Source: JBDSTZ01 sp039927975 (GTDB lineage: Bacteria > Pseudomonadota > Gammaproteobacteria > Burkholderiales > Burkholderiaceae_D). From it: a DNA stretch of 16,756 nt. Below the pieces are notes generated by a model. It made no database searches and had not been told where the DNA came from. It worked only from the letters and a program-made list of their open reading frames with translations. Position numbers and translations under genes: made by a program. Where the stretch lies: the NCBI GenBank assembly GCA_039927975.1, contig JBDSTZ010000102.1, positions 1 to 16,756 of the forward strand, in the 5' to 3' direction. How positions within the stretch are numbered: the stretch's first letter is position 1; the number at the start of each line of letters is the position of its first letter. This document shows positions 5,779-13,794 of this stretch, in pieces.

Positions 5779-6861
5779 ATGCCATTTCCCCTCAGTCCGG
5801 ATCAAAAGCAAACCGCGTTTTGGCTGGCATTGTGGCTCGCGTTCGTGTTCCTCCTGTACGCCCTGGGGCCGGTGCTGACCCCGTTCATCGCCGCCGCCAT
5901 CCTGGCCTACGCCCTCAACGGCGGCGTCGACTACCTGGCGCAGCGCCGCGTGGGCCGCTTCGTCATCCCGCGCGCGCTGGCGGTGGTGCTGGTGATGCTG
6001 CTGTTCCTGTCGGCCGTCGGCGCGCTGGTGCTGATCGTCATCCCGGTGCTGCAGACCGAAATTCCCCTGCTGCTGGCGCAGATCCCCGCCTTCCTGACCC
6101 GGCTCGACACCGTGCTGGCGCCGCGCCTGCACGACATGGGCATCAAGATCAAGCTCGACGGCACCGGCATCCGCACCATCCTGACCGAGCAGTTCAGCAC
6201 CGGCGGCGACGAGATCTGGACCACGGTGTGGTCGTCGGCGCGGGTCGGCGGCGCCCGCCTGATGGGCTGGGTGGTGACCCTGATCCTGATCCCGGTGGTG
6301 CTGTTCTACCTGCTGCTCGACTGGCACCGCATGCTCGACAAGGTGGGCGGCGCGGTGCCGCGCCGCTGGTTCGCCCAGACGGTCGGCATGGCGCACGAAG
6401 TGAACCTGCTGCTGGCCCAGTACCTGCGCGGCCAGCTGCTGGTGATGCTGGTGCTGGCGGCCTACTACTCGATCGGCCTGTCGATCGCCGGCTTCGACGT
6501 CGCCCTGCCGGTCGGCATCCTCACCGGCCTGCTGGTGTTCATCCCCTACATCGGCTTTGGCCTCGGCCTGGTGCTGGCGCTGATCGCGGCGGTGCTGCAG
6601 TTTTCCGACTGGTCCGGCCTGATCTGGGTGGCCGCGCTGTACGGCGCCGGCCAGGTCATCGAAGGCTTTTTCCTCACCCCGCGCCTGGTGGGCGAGCGGA
6701 TCGGCCTCAATCCGCTGGCGGTGATCTTCGCCCTGCTCGCCTTTGGCCAGCTGTTCGGCTTTGTCGGCGTGCTGCTGGCGTTACCGACCTCGGCGGTGCT
6801 GATGGTGGCGTTTCGCCACCTGCGCCACCACTACCTGCGCAGCAGCTTCTATAATGCCTGA
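5779..6861 (+). CDS. AI-2E family (PerM-type) membrane transporter
   Basis: 360 residues, the usual size for this family, with about eight hydrophobic segments: a pair at residues ~12-45, one at ~65-90, a soluble loop at ~95-165 (IPLLLAQIPAFLTRLD... to the VWSSARVGG region), then segments through IGLSIAGFDVALPVGILTGLLVFIPYIGFGLGLVLALI and the C-terminal LNPLAVIFALLAFGQLFGFVGVLLALP. The conserved family pattern FIPYIGFGLG and the NPLAVI...G block are present. It is an inner-membrane protein. Family members have been linked to autoinducer-2 export or Na+/H+ exchange, so the substrate here is unknown. The start lacks a clear ribosome-binding site. A TTGACA at 5764 is too close to the start to serve as its -35. 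It heads the plus-strand cluster that includes hda. Confidence 0.93.
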   Translation: MPFPLSPDQKQTAFWLALWLAFVFLLYALGPVLTPFIAAAILAYALNGGVDYLAQRRVGRFVIPRALAVVLVMLLFLSAVGALVLIVIPVLQTEIPLLLAQIPAFLTRLDTVLAPRLHDMGIKIKLDGTGIRTILTEQFSTGGDEIWTTVWSSARVGGARLMGWVVTLILIPVVLFYLLLDWHRMLDKVGGAVPRRWFAQTVGMAHEVNLLLAQYLRGQLLVMLVLAAYYSIGLSIAGFDVALPVGILTGLLVFIPYIGFGLGLVLALIAAVLQFSDWSGLIWVAALYGAGQVIEGFFLTPRLVGERIGLNPLAVIFALLAFGQLFGFVGVLLALPTSAVLMVAFRHLRHHYLRSSFYNA

Positions 6862-6927
6862 TGTTTGCCACCTTGCGCGCCGCCGCCCCCGCCCCCGCCA
6901 CCACTGCCTGCCGATGAAAGCACCAGC

Positions 6928-7635
6928 ATGAAACAGCTGCTGCTCGACCTGGGCGCGGACCAGGCCCAAAGCCTGGACACTTTCGAAGTCGGCCAAAACG
7001 CCGAACTGGCCTACCTGATGCAGCAGTTCGCCGAGCGCAGCTCGCGCGAGCATTTCGCCTACCTGTGGGGCGAGCCGGCGGCCGGCAAGACCCACCTGCT
7101 GCACGCCCTGGCCGCCACCGCGGCCTCGCGCTACATCGCGCCGGACGCGCCCGACGAGGCCTTTGTCTACGCGCCCGAGGTCAGCCTGTACCTGCTCGAC
7201 GACTGCCACGCGCTCGGCGCCGAGCGCCAGATCGACGCCTTCGCGCTGTTCAACCAGATCCGCGAACACGGCGCCTACATGGTCAGCACCGGGCCGGTGC
7301 CGCCCGCCGTGCTGCCGGTGCGCGAGGATCTGCGCACCCGCATGGGCTGGGGCCTGATCTACCAGATCCACGGCCTGTCCGACGACGACAAGATCGCCGC
7401 GCTGACCCATACCGCCGAGGCGCGCGGCCTGAACCTGTCGGCCGGCGTGTTACCCTATCTGCTGTCCCATTTTCGGCGCGACATGCGCTCCCTGTCGACG
7501 ATGCTAGACGCGCTCGATCAATATTCCCTCGAAACCCAGCGCCCGGTGACCTTGCCGCTGCTGCGCGAATTGCTGCTGCAGGCGGGCGGGCCGGGCGCCG
7601 AAGGCCCCGCCGGCGCCGACGAACCACCCGCATGA
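6928..7635 (+). CDS. hda: DnaA regulatory inactivator Hda
   Basis: 235 residues (E. coli Hda is ~233). It works with the DNA-loaded beta clamp to trigger ATP hydrolysis by DnaA and prevent re-initiation of replication. The ATG at 6928 is preferred over the TTG at 6865 because it puts QLLLDL, the beta-clamp-binding motif, at residues 3-8 as in known Hda; the upstream stretch is only a proline run. Seen: Walker A-like GEPAAGKTHLL (residues ~48-58), LLDDCHALGA in the Walker B position, STGPVPP, and REDLRTRMGWG with the AAA+ arginine finger. The C-terminal ~20 residues are low-complexity Gly/Ala/Pro. The stop overlaps the possible HAD start at 7632 as ATGA. Confidence 0.95.
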   Translation: MKQLLLDLGADQAQSLDTFEVGQNAELAYLMQQFAERSSREHFAYLWGEPAAGKTHLLHALAATAASRYIAPDAPDEAFVYAPEVSLYLLDDCHALGAERQIDAFALFNQIREHGAYMVSTGPVPPAVLPVREDLRTRMGWGLIYQIHGLSDDDKIAALTHTAEARGLNLSAGVLPYLLSHFRRDMRSLSTMLDALDQYSLETQRPVTLPLLRELLLQAGGPGAEGPAGADEPPA

Positions 7636-7646
7636 GAATCCCAGGC

Positions 7647-8324
7647 ATGAGCAATCTCGCACTTTTCGACCTCGACCACACCCTGCTGCCGATCGACTCG
7701 GACTACGAATGGGGCCAGTTCCTGGTCCGCATCGGGGCGGTCGACCCGGTCGCCTTCAAGCAGGCCAACGACAATTTCTTCGCCCAGTACCAGGCCGGCA
7801 CGCTCGACCCGGTCGAGTATCTCGAATTCGCGCTCGGCACCCTGGCGCGCTTTCCGCGCGCCGACCTCGACGCGATGCAGCGCCGCTTCATGGACGAGGT
7901 GATCGCCCCGGCGATCCTGCCGCAGGCGCGCGCGCTGCTGCGCCAGCATCAGGACGCCGGAGACCTGGTGGCCATCATCACCGCCACCAACCGCTTCGTC
8001 ACCGGGCCGATCGCCGCCGCGCTGGGGGTCGAGCACCTGATCGCCGCCGAGCCCGAACTGGACGCCGACGGCAACATCACCGGCAAGCTGCGCGGCATTC
8101 CCACCTCGGGCGCCGGCAAGGTGACCCACACCCACGCCTGGCTCGAGCGGATCGGCAAGCCGCTCGCCTCGTTCGAGCGCAGCCACTTCTACAGCGACTC
8201 GCACAACGACATTCCCCTGCTGTCCGCCGTCACCCATCCGGTGGCGACCAATCCCAACGCCACGCTGGCAAGCCACGCCGCCACGCAAGGCTGGCCTTCA
8301 CTGAACCTCTTTACAAAGCAATGA
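7647..8324 (+). CDS. HAD-IB family phosphatase
   Basis: 225 residues, cytosolic. All HAD motifs are present: DLDHT (nucleophile Asp8, acid/base Asp10), the threonine of AIITATNRF, a lysine in GKVTHTH, and YSDSHNDIPLL for Mg2+. The helical cap between motifs I and II places it in subfamily IB, with SerB-like phosphatases. Its substrate is unknown. The ATG at 7647 is chosen because MSNLALFDLDHT is the typical family N-terminus; the ATG at 7632 would overlap the hda stop as ATGA and add five residues, and cannot be excluded. The stop overlaps the pcnB start (ATGA). A HAD phosphatase between hda and pcnB is a familiar arrangement in Burkholderiales, as I remember it. Confidence 0.92.
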   Translation: MSNLALFDLDHTLLPIDSDYEWGQFLVRIGAVDPVAFKQANDNFFAQYQAGTLDPVEYLEFALGTLARFPRADLDAMQRRFMDEVIAPAILPQARALLRQHQDAGDLVAIITATNRFVTGPIAAALGVEHLIAAEPELDADGNITGKLRGIPTSGAGKVTHTHAWLERIGKPLASFERSHFYSDSHNDIPLLSAVTHPVATNPNATLASHAATQGWPSLNLFTKQ

Positions 8325-9691
8325 TAAAAAAATTCATCCGCAAGATCCTCGGCGTCAAAGACAAGCCGGTGCGCGACCCCAGCGAGCCGGTGGTGCTCGG
8401 GCCGGACGAACACGGGATCGATCCGAAGCTGGTGTCGTCGAACGCGATCCGCGTCACCTCCTCGCTGCAGGAGGCCGGCTACAAGGCGTTCGTGGTGGGC
8501 GGCGCGGTGCGCGACCTGCTGCTGGGGGTGAAACCGAAAGACTTCGACATCGCCACCGACGCCACGCCCGAGCAGGTCACGCGCCTGTTCCGCCGCACCC
8601 GCATCATCGGGCGGCGCTTCCAGATCGTCCACGTGATGTTCGGCCAGGACATGCTGGAGGTGACCACCTTCCGCGGCGCCGGCAGCGAGAGCGCGATCAA
8701 GGATGAACACGGGCGCGTACTGCGCGACAATAACTTCGGCCCGCAGCACGAGGACGCGATGCGGCGCGACTTCACCATCAACGCGATGTACTACGATCCG
8801 GCCACCCAGCAGGTGCTCGACTACCACGGCGGCATCGGCGACATCCGCGACAAGATCCTGCGCATCATCGGCCAGCCCGAGGCGCGCTACCGCGAAGACC
8901 CGGTGCGCCTGCTGCGCGTGGTGCGCTTCGCCGCGCGATTGCAGTTCACGATCGAGCCGGCCACGCGCGAGCCGATCCCGGTGATGGCGCCCCTGATCAA
9001 CAATGTGCCGGCCGCGCGCGTGTTCGACGAAATGCTCAAGCTGCTCATGAGCGGCCACGCGCTGGCCTGCCTGCAGCAGCTGCGCAAGGAAGGCCTGCAC
9101 CACGGCCTGCTGCCGCTGCTCGACGTCGTGCTCGAACAGCCGATCGGCATGAAGTTCGTGACCCTGGCGCTCGAATCGACCGACAACCGCATCAAGGCCG
9201 GCAAGGGCGTCTCGCCCGGCTTCCTGTTCGCCTCCCTGCTATGGCACCAGGTGGTCGAGAAGTGGACCGCCTACCGCGCCGCCGGCGAGCCGCCGATTCC
9301 GGCGCTGCACCTTGCGGCCGACGACGTGCTCGAGTCGCAGACCGAAAAACTGGCCTTGCAGCGCAAGATCGGATCGGACATGCGCGACATTTGGTCGATG
9401 CAGCCGCGCTTCGAGCGGCGCAACGGCAAGGCGCCGTACAAGCTGCTCGAACATCCGCGCTTCCGCGCCGGCTACGACTTCCTGCTGCTGCGCTGCGAAT
9501 CGGGCGAGATCGAGATGGAGATCGGCGAATGGTGGACCGCGTTCTATGAAGGCGACATCAGCGAACGCGAAACCCTGATGACGAACGCGGTGGCCGCGCC
9601 GTCCGGACCGAAGCGCAAACGCCCGCCACGGCGCGGACCGCGCAGCCGGCCGGCCGAAGGCGGCGGCGCGGGCGGTGCAGACGCCGAATGA
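8321..9691 (+). CDS. pcnB: Poly(A) polymerase I
   Basis: 456 residues. It adds 3' poly(A) tails that mark RNAs for decay by exonucleases. Seen: class II nucleotidyltransferase motif FVVGGAVRDLLLG (residues 57-69), catalytic Asp74 and Asp76 in KDFDIATD, and RRTRIIGRRFQIVHVMFG, the signature separating bacterial poly(A) polymerases from CCA-adding enzymes. RRDFTINAMYY, RYREDPVRLLRVVRFAARL and an arginine/lysine-rich C-terminal tail (KRKRPPRRGPRSRP), as expected for RNA binding, follow. The ATG at 8321 overlaps the HAD stop; the frame stays open back to 7709, but that part is the shadow of the HAD gene. The stop overlaps the folK ATG. Confidence 0.97.
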   Translation: MIKKFIRKILGVKDKPVRDPSEPVVLGPDEHGIDPKLVSSNAIRVTSSLQEAGYKAFVVGGAVRDLLLGVKPKDFDIATDATPEQVTRLFRRTRIIGRRFQIVHVMFGQDMLEVTTFRGAGSESAIKDEHGRVLRDNNFGPQHEDAMRRDFTINAMYYDPATQQVLDYHGGIGDIRDKILRIIGQPEARYREDPVRLLRVVRFAARLQFTIEPATREPIPVMAPLINNVPAARVFDEMLKLLMSGHALACLQQLRKEGLHHGLLPLLDVVLEQPIGMKFVTLALESTDNRIKAGKGVSPGFLFASLLWHQVVEKWTAYRAAGEPPIPALHLAADDVLESQTEKLALQRKIGSDMRDIWSMQPRFERRNGKAPYKLLEHPRFRAGYDFLLLRCESGEIEMEIGEWWTAFYEGDISERETLMTNAVAAPSGPKRKRPPRRGPRSRPAEGGGAGGADAE

Positions 9692-10161
9692 TCGCCTACA
9701 TCGGCATCGGCGCCAACCTCGGTGACGCGCGCGCCAACGTCGACGACGCCATCGCGCGCCTTGGCGCCCTGTCGCAGGCGCGCCTGCTGCGCCACTCGGC
9801 GCACTACCGCAGCGCGCCGATCGACTCGTCGGGCGACGACTACATCAACGCGGTCGCCTGCATCGACACCACGTTGACGGCTCCGGCCCTGCTGGACGCC
9901 CTGCACGCGATCGAACTGGCGCACGGCCGCGAGCGGCCTTACCGCAACGCGCCGCGCACGCTCGACCTCGACATCCTGCTCTACGCTGACCACACCATCG
10001 ACCTGCCCGAGCTGCATGTGCCGCACCCGCGCATGGGCGAGCGCGCCTTCGTGCTGCTGCCGCTGCTGGAAATCGCCCCCGACATCGCGATTCCCGGCCT
10101 GGGACCGGCGCGCGCGCTGCTGCCGGCGGTGACCGGCCAGGCCATCACCCTACTCAATTGA
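9688..10161 (+). CDS. folK: 2-amino-4-hydroxy-6-hydroxymethyldihydropteridine diphosphokinase (HPPK)
   Basis: 157 residues, normal length. It transfers pyrophosphate from ATP to 6-hydroxymethyl-7,8-dihydropterin in folate synthesis, in the cytosol. Seen: GIGANLGD at residues 6-13, the family signature RERPYRNAPRTLDLDILLY at 81-99 with the two metal-binding aspartates (Asp93, Asp95), and HPRMGERAFVLLPL. The start ATG overlaps the pcnB stop (ATGA), so translation is probably coupled. In many Burkholderiales folK is soon followed by panB; here 2.8 kb with two other genes intervene. Confidence 0.97.
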   Translation: MIAYIGIGANLGDARANVDDAIARLGALSQARLLRHSAHYRSAPIDSSGDDYINAVACIDTTLTAPALLDALHAIELAHGRERPYRNAPRTLDLDILLYADHTIDLPELHVPHPRMGERAFVLLPLLEIAPDIAIPGLGPARALLPAVTGQAITLLN

Positions 10162-10163
10162 CC

Positions 10164-10511
10164 ATGCAAATTCCGATCATCGTCCAGACCACCGGTCTGC
10201 TGTTCCTGTCGAATATCTTCATGACGATCGCCTGGTACGGCCACCTGAAGAACCTGTCGAACAAGGCGTGGTATGTGGCGGCCCTGATCAGCTGGGGCAT
10301 CGCGCTCTTCGAATACCTGCTGCAGGTGCCGGCCAACCGCATCGGCAACACCCAGTACAGCCTGGCGCAGCTGAAGATCATGCAGGAAGCGATCACCCTC
10401 ACCGTGTTCGTGCCGTTCGCGATGTTCTACATGAACCAGCCGTTCAAGCTCGATTACGTCTGGGCCGGCCTGTGCCTGATCGGCGCGGTGTATTTCATCT
10501 TCCGCAGCTAG
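10164..10511 (+). CDS. DUF486 / DMT-superfamily small membrane protein
   Basis: 115 residues with four predicted transmembrane helices: TTGLLFLSNIFMTIAWY, WYVAALISWGIALFEYLLQV, EAITLTVFVPFAMFYM and YVWAGLCLIGAVYFIF. The central QVPANRIG...YSLAQLKIMQEAITL is the hallmark of DUF486 proteins, which are related to drug/metabolite transporters (one half-unit). No substrate is known. The ATG at 10164 follows the folK stop by two bases, so it is probably the last gene of the cluster. It ends three bases from the end of the convergent gene at 10515, leaving no room for a separate terminator. Confidence 0.92.
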   Translation: MQIPIIVQTTGLLFLSNIFMTIAWYGHLKNLSNKAWYVAALISWGIALFEYLLQVPANRIGNTQYSLAQLKIMQEAITLTVFVPFAMFYMNQPFKLDYVWAGLCLIGAVYFIFRS

Positions 10512-10514
10512 CTT

Positions 10515-12647
10515 CTATTTGCCCGGCGCCGCCGGCTTGCCCTGCTGCTCGCCGCGCTCGCAAGGGCGCAGCCCGCCGTTGGCGGCGGTGCCGTAGCAGA
10601 AGCCGGCGCCGCTCGCTTCGCCCTTGGCATCGATGGCGCCGACAAACACCTCGCCGGCGCTGGCCGGCCACAGGTAGCGGCCATACAGCCACTTGCCGCG
10701 CATGGTCAGCGCTTTCGCGGTCGGCGTGAAGCCGCCTTCGCCATGCGCTTCGCCGTTCAGAAACTCCCCTTCATAGCGGCCGCTGGGCCCCGTCAACACG
10801 CCATGTCCGGCTGGCTTGGCCAGCGCGATGCCGCCGACGTAGCTCGCCGCCGGGGCGCCGTCCGGGTAGCGCAGCGCGCCCTGGCCGGCGGCCACGCCGG
10901 CGTTGAACTGGCCCTCGTATTGGCCACCGCGCTCGCTCACCAGCTTGCCCGTCAACGGCAAGCCGTCCCGGAAAGTGCCTTCGAAATAGCTGCCGTTGAT
11001 GCGTACCAGCTTGCCGGCGCCGTCCGGCTTGGTGCCGGCCACCTGGCCTGTATAGCGCGCGCCGCTTTTGTACGCCAGCCCGTCCGCGCTGGCGGTGGGG
11101 GTGGAGTTGTTCAGATCATTGAGCAGTTCCAGATTGTCGAGCAGGAGCGCGTCTTCGCTGTAGCCGCGCGGTTCTGCGTACGCCAGCGCGTGGCGCAGCG
11201 CGTCGAGGGCCGGCTCCGGATATTTTCCGCGCAGCGCCAGCGTGGCCAGGCCGCGGAACGTTTCGGGCGTCGGATTATAAATCGAGGCGGAGTCGAATCC
11301 GGCGATGCCTTCGTCGAGCGGCTCGCTGTCGGGCATGGCGAGGTACAGCTCGCCCAGACCTTGATACGGGGCGGGATAACTGGGATCGGCCTTGGCGGCG
11401 CGGCGGAATTGATCGCGCGCCTTGCGCAGCAGGTCCTGCCAGCCCGGCAGACCGCTGGCGCGCAGCGCCTCGGCATGCATGCGCAGTAAGTCGCCCTGCA
11501 TGGTCAGCACCTGGGCGTTGCCGGGGAAACGCTCGGCGAGCGCGTCGACGGCCGCCGTGCCGTAACCCTTGGTCGAAAAGCGCAGCATGTCGACATTCGC
11601 CTGGGCGCTGTCGGGATTGAGTTCAAGATTTTTGCTCAGCACCGCGTCGATGGCTTCGCGCGGCACATGCATATGCGGCAGGACGGCGGCGAGGGTGGCC
11701 GCGACTTTCGGCTGATCGAGGACCTCGACCTTGATGTCCACCGCTGGAAATTTGAACGGGCCGTCGGTGGCCGTGAACACCCGCGCGCTCAGGCGCCGCA
11801 TCACATACTGGGCGATGTCCTTGTCGAGTTCGGCGTAGCTGCGCTTGAACGCGAGCCGGGCGGCGCGATCCTGGCCGATCCCGAGGTTATACAGACGCAA
11901 ATAATGCGCCAGCTGCGCGCGCAAGGCCGCCGACGAATTGAAATAGTGGACGACGAAGCCAGCGCGCGCATAGAACGCGTTGAGCGCGTATTTGTTGTCG
12001 TTCGTGGTCGAGAGGTAATCGAGTTTGACGGTGTTGAACAATGTGGCGGTGTCGAATTCAATGTTGCCGGTGGAGGTGTACAGGCCGCTGATGCGGTTGT
12101 CGAATTCGTCGATGTCGCCGACCCGGACCGAGGTATTGTCATAGCGGAAGGTGGAAAAATACTCGGCCATGCCTTCGTTGCACCACATTGGATAAGCCAC
12201 TGATTGCTGGGTCATGCGCACCAGAAAGTGATGATATTCGTGCAGAAGCACCGCGCGGGCGAAGGTCTGGACGTTGCCGTCGGGGATGTAATCCTTGACG
12301 TTGGCGATCGCCGCGAAGCCGCGCAAGGAATTGGCGAACACGCCGCCATAACTTTCCGGCAGGCCCAGCTTCTTGAACAGTTCCGCGTCGCCGATCGCCA
12401 GCACGGTCAGCGGCGCGGTGCCCTCGAGCGCGTCCATGCTGCGCGCGCGCAAACTGAAGTGGCGCATGCGCTCCAGGTCGTTGGCCAACTGGCGCGCGGT
12501 CTCACTCTTCTGGTCGGTCACGACGCGGAAATTGGGCGTGACAGCCTGCGTCCATTTGGCGCGAAACAGCGCGTCGACGTCGGCGCCGAAGGCGGGGAGG
12601 CTGCATAGCGCGACGGCCAGCGCGAGTACTCGTGGGAAATTAAACAT
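10515..12647 (-). CDS. Secreted zinc-metallopeptidase-like protein with TPR-like and MORN-repeat regions
   Basis: 710 residues. A signal peptide is clear (MFNFPRVLALAVALCSLPAFGA, cleavage about residue 22), so it is exported. HEYHH (136-140) with NEGMAEYF (157-164) forms a gluzincin-like zinc site: His136, His140 and probably Glu158, with Glu137 as catalytic base. This resembles DUF1570-type peptidases. The middle (about 330-520) is helical with TPR-like periodicity (PSYPAPYQGLGELYLA; PETFRGLATLALRGKY). Residues ~532-655 hold MORN-like repeats (YTGQVAGTKPDGAGKL, YFEGTFRDG, YEGQFNAGVAAGQG, YEGEFLNGEAHGEG). Close relatives were not identified. The ATG at 12647 puts the signal peptide at the N-terminus. 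The gene is monocistronic and interrupts the folK-panB neighbourhood. Confidence 0.9.
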   Translation of the reverse strand: MFNFPRVLALAVALCSLPAFGADVDALFRAKWTQAVTPNFRVVTDQKSETARQLANDLERMRHFSLRARSMDALEGTAPLTVLAIGDAELFKKLGLPESYGGVFANSLRGFAAIANVKDYIPDGNVQTFARAVLLHEYHHFLVRMTQQSVAYPMWCNEGMAEYFSTFRYDNTSVRVGDIDEFDNRISGLYTSTGNIEFDTATLFNTVKLDYLSTTNDNKYALNAFYARAGFVVHYFNSSAALRAQLAHYLRLYNLGIGQDRAARLAFKRSYAELDKDIAQYVMRRLSARVFTATDGPFKFPAVDIKVEVLDQPKVAATLAAVLPHMHVPREAIDAVLSKNLELNPDSAQANVDMLRFSTKGYGTAAVDALAERFPGNAQVLTMQGDLLRMHAEALRASGLPGWQDLLRKARDQFRRAAKADPSYPAPYQGLGELYLAMPDSEPLDEGIAGFDSASIYNPTPETFRGLATLALRGKYPEPALDALRHALAYAEPRGYSEDALLLDNLELLNDLNNSTPTASADGLAYKSGARYTGQVAGTKPDGAGKLVRINGSYFEGTFRDGLPLTGKLVSERGGQYEGQFNAGVAAGQGALRYPDGAPAASYVGGIALAKPAGHGVLTGPSGRYEGEFLNGEAHGEGGFTPTAKALTMRGKWLYGRYLWPASAGEVFVGAIDAKGEASGAGFCYGTAANGGLRPCERGEQQGKPAAPGK

Positions 12648-12653
12648 GAAACA

Positions 12654-12682
12654 TTGATAAAATATGAAGGCTTGTCAATACT
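12654..12682 (+). promoter_or_regulatory. Possible sigma-70 promoter for panB
   Basis: TTGATA (12654-12659), a 17-base spacer and AATACT (12677-12682), matching the consensus at 5 of 6 and 4 of 6 positions. It would give a leader of about 240 bases. It lies in the 282-bp divergent gap before panB, where an opposite-strand TTGACA (complement of 12674-12679) is also present without a good -10. No other gene is visible in the gap. Confidence 0.3.
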
Positions 12683-12917
12683 AGCAGCCACTGTTGCCAA
12701 AAGGAAGCAACGAGCGCGGTTGGCTGAGCAAAAACGCGGACCGCGCAACAGTCCGGCGCGCCTTCTCACGCTGCATAGCCGCGCCAGGGCCGGCGATGGC
12801 TGGCTTGGCAGGCGTAGCTGTCGATCTGAAATCAGTTCGCCGCGAACTGCCCCTTCAAAGCGCCTCCGGCATGAAACGCCCGGGCGCATTACACTAGCGC
12901 CATTCGACGTCGACTTT

Positions 12918-12925
12918 GGAAGGAA
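12918..12925 (+). promoter_or_regulatory. Ribosome-binding site of panB
   Basis: GGAAGGAA ends four bases before the ATG at 12930. It decides this start over the same frame's extension back to 12654, which has no ribosome-binding site and encodes arginine/serine-rich sequence unlike PanB. Confidence 0.8.
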
Positions 12926-12929
12926 TACC

Positions 12930-13790
12930 ATGAGCAGTTACCTGCAGGGCAAGGAAATGGCGGGCACCGATGCGCCGGCGCCGCAGCGACCTGTCGCCAC
13001 CAAAGCCGTCACGATTCCCTCGCTGAACGCGATGAAGGCGGCCGGCACGCGCATCGCCATGCTGACCTGCTACGACGCCAGCTTTGCCTCGCTGATGGAC
13101 CGCTGCGGCGTTGAGGTGCTGCTGATCGGCGATTCGCTGGGCATGGTCTGCAATGGCCACCAGTCGACGCTGCCGGTGACGGTGGCCGAGGTGGCCTACC
13201 ACACCGCCGCTGTGGCGCGCGGCAACAAGAGCGCAATGGTGATCGCCGACATGCCCTTCGGCAGCTATGCGACGCCGGAAGCGGCCTTCAACAACGCCGT
13301 TGTGCTGATGCAGGCCGGCGCCCACATGGTCAAGATCGAAGGCGGCGCCTGGCTGACGGAGACGGTGCGCTTCCTCACCGATCGCGCGGTGCCGGTCTGC
13401 ATCCACCTCGGTCTGACGCCGCAGTCGGTGCACCAGCTGGGCGGCTACAAGGTGCAGGGCAAGACGATCGAGAGCGCCGATCTGCTCAAGGCCGACGCCA
13501 AGGCCTTGCAGGCGGCCGGCGCGGCCCTGCTGGTGCTCGAAGCGATTCCGGCCGAACTGGGCAAGGAAGTGACCGAATTGCTGGCGATTCCGACCATCGG
13601 CATCGGCGCGGGGCCCGATTGCTCGGGCCAGGTGCTGGTGATGCACGACGCGCTGGGCGTATTCCCGGGCCGCAAGGCGCGCTTCGTGAAAAACTTCATG
13701 GACGGCCAGACCAGCATCGACGCCGCCATCAGCGCCTACGTGAACGCGGTCAAGGACGGCAGCTTCCCCGGCGCGGAGCACTGCTTCTGA
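12930..13790 (+). CDS. panB: 3-methyl-2-oxobutanoate hydroxymethyltransferase (ketopantoate hydroxymethyltransferase)
   Basis: 286 residues. It makes ketopantoate from 2-oxoisovalerate and methylene-tetrahydrofolate, the first committed step to pantothenate and CoA, in the cytosol. Seen: MLTCYDASFA (44-53), LLIGDSLGMV (64-73; metal-binding Asp68), VIADMPFGSY (104-113; Asp107), MVKIEGG (133-139), CIHLGLTPQSVHQLGGYKVQGK, LEAIPAEL and IPTIGIGAGPDCSGQVLVMHD. About 23 residues precede the usual family N-terminus, which is common in beta-proteobacterial sequences. It uses a folate cofactor, a loose link to nearby folK. thpR follows four bases after the stop. Confidence 0.97.
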   Translation: MSSYLQGKEMAGTDAPAPQRPVATKAVTIPSLNAMKAAGTRIAMLTCYDASFASLMDRCGVEVLLIGDSLGMVCNGHQSTLPVTVAEVAYHTAAVARGNKSAMVIADMPFGSYATPEAAFNNAVVLMQAGAHMVKIEGGAWLTETVRFLTDRAVPVCIHLGLTPQSVHQLGGYKVQGKTIESADLLKADAKALQAAGAALLVLEAIPAELGKEVTELLAIPTIGIGAGPDCSGQVLVMHDALGVFPGRKARFVKNFMDGQTSIDAAISAYVNAVKDGSFPGAEHCF

Positions 13791-13794
13791 CACC

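Noticed and set aside
5820..6854. Long second frame inside the PerM-type gene
   Set aside because: Arg/Pro/Gly-rich shadow typical of high GC; the AI-2E frame has coherent membrane helices.
6865..6927. Proline-run N-terminal extension of Hda from a TTG
   Set aside because: The clamp-binding QLLLDL should be at the extreme N-terminus, as it is with the ATG at 6928.
7709..8320. Upstream open frame continuous with pcnB
   Set aside because: It is the shadow frame of the HAD phosphatase, which has all family motifs; PcnB similarity begins at 8321.
10743..12608. Plus-strand open frames opposite the metallopeptidase
   Set aside because: Antisense shadows without motifs; the minus-strand frame has a signal peptide, zinc site and repeats.
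12654..12929. In-frame upstream extension of panB (92 more residues)
   Set aside because: Arginine/serine-rich, unlike PanB, starts without a ribosome-binding site, and a good GGAAGGAA precedes the ATG at 12930.
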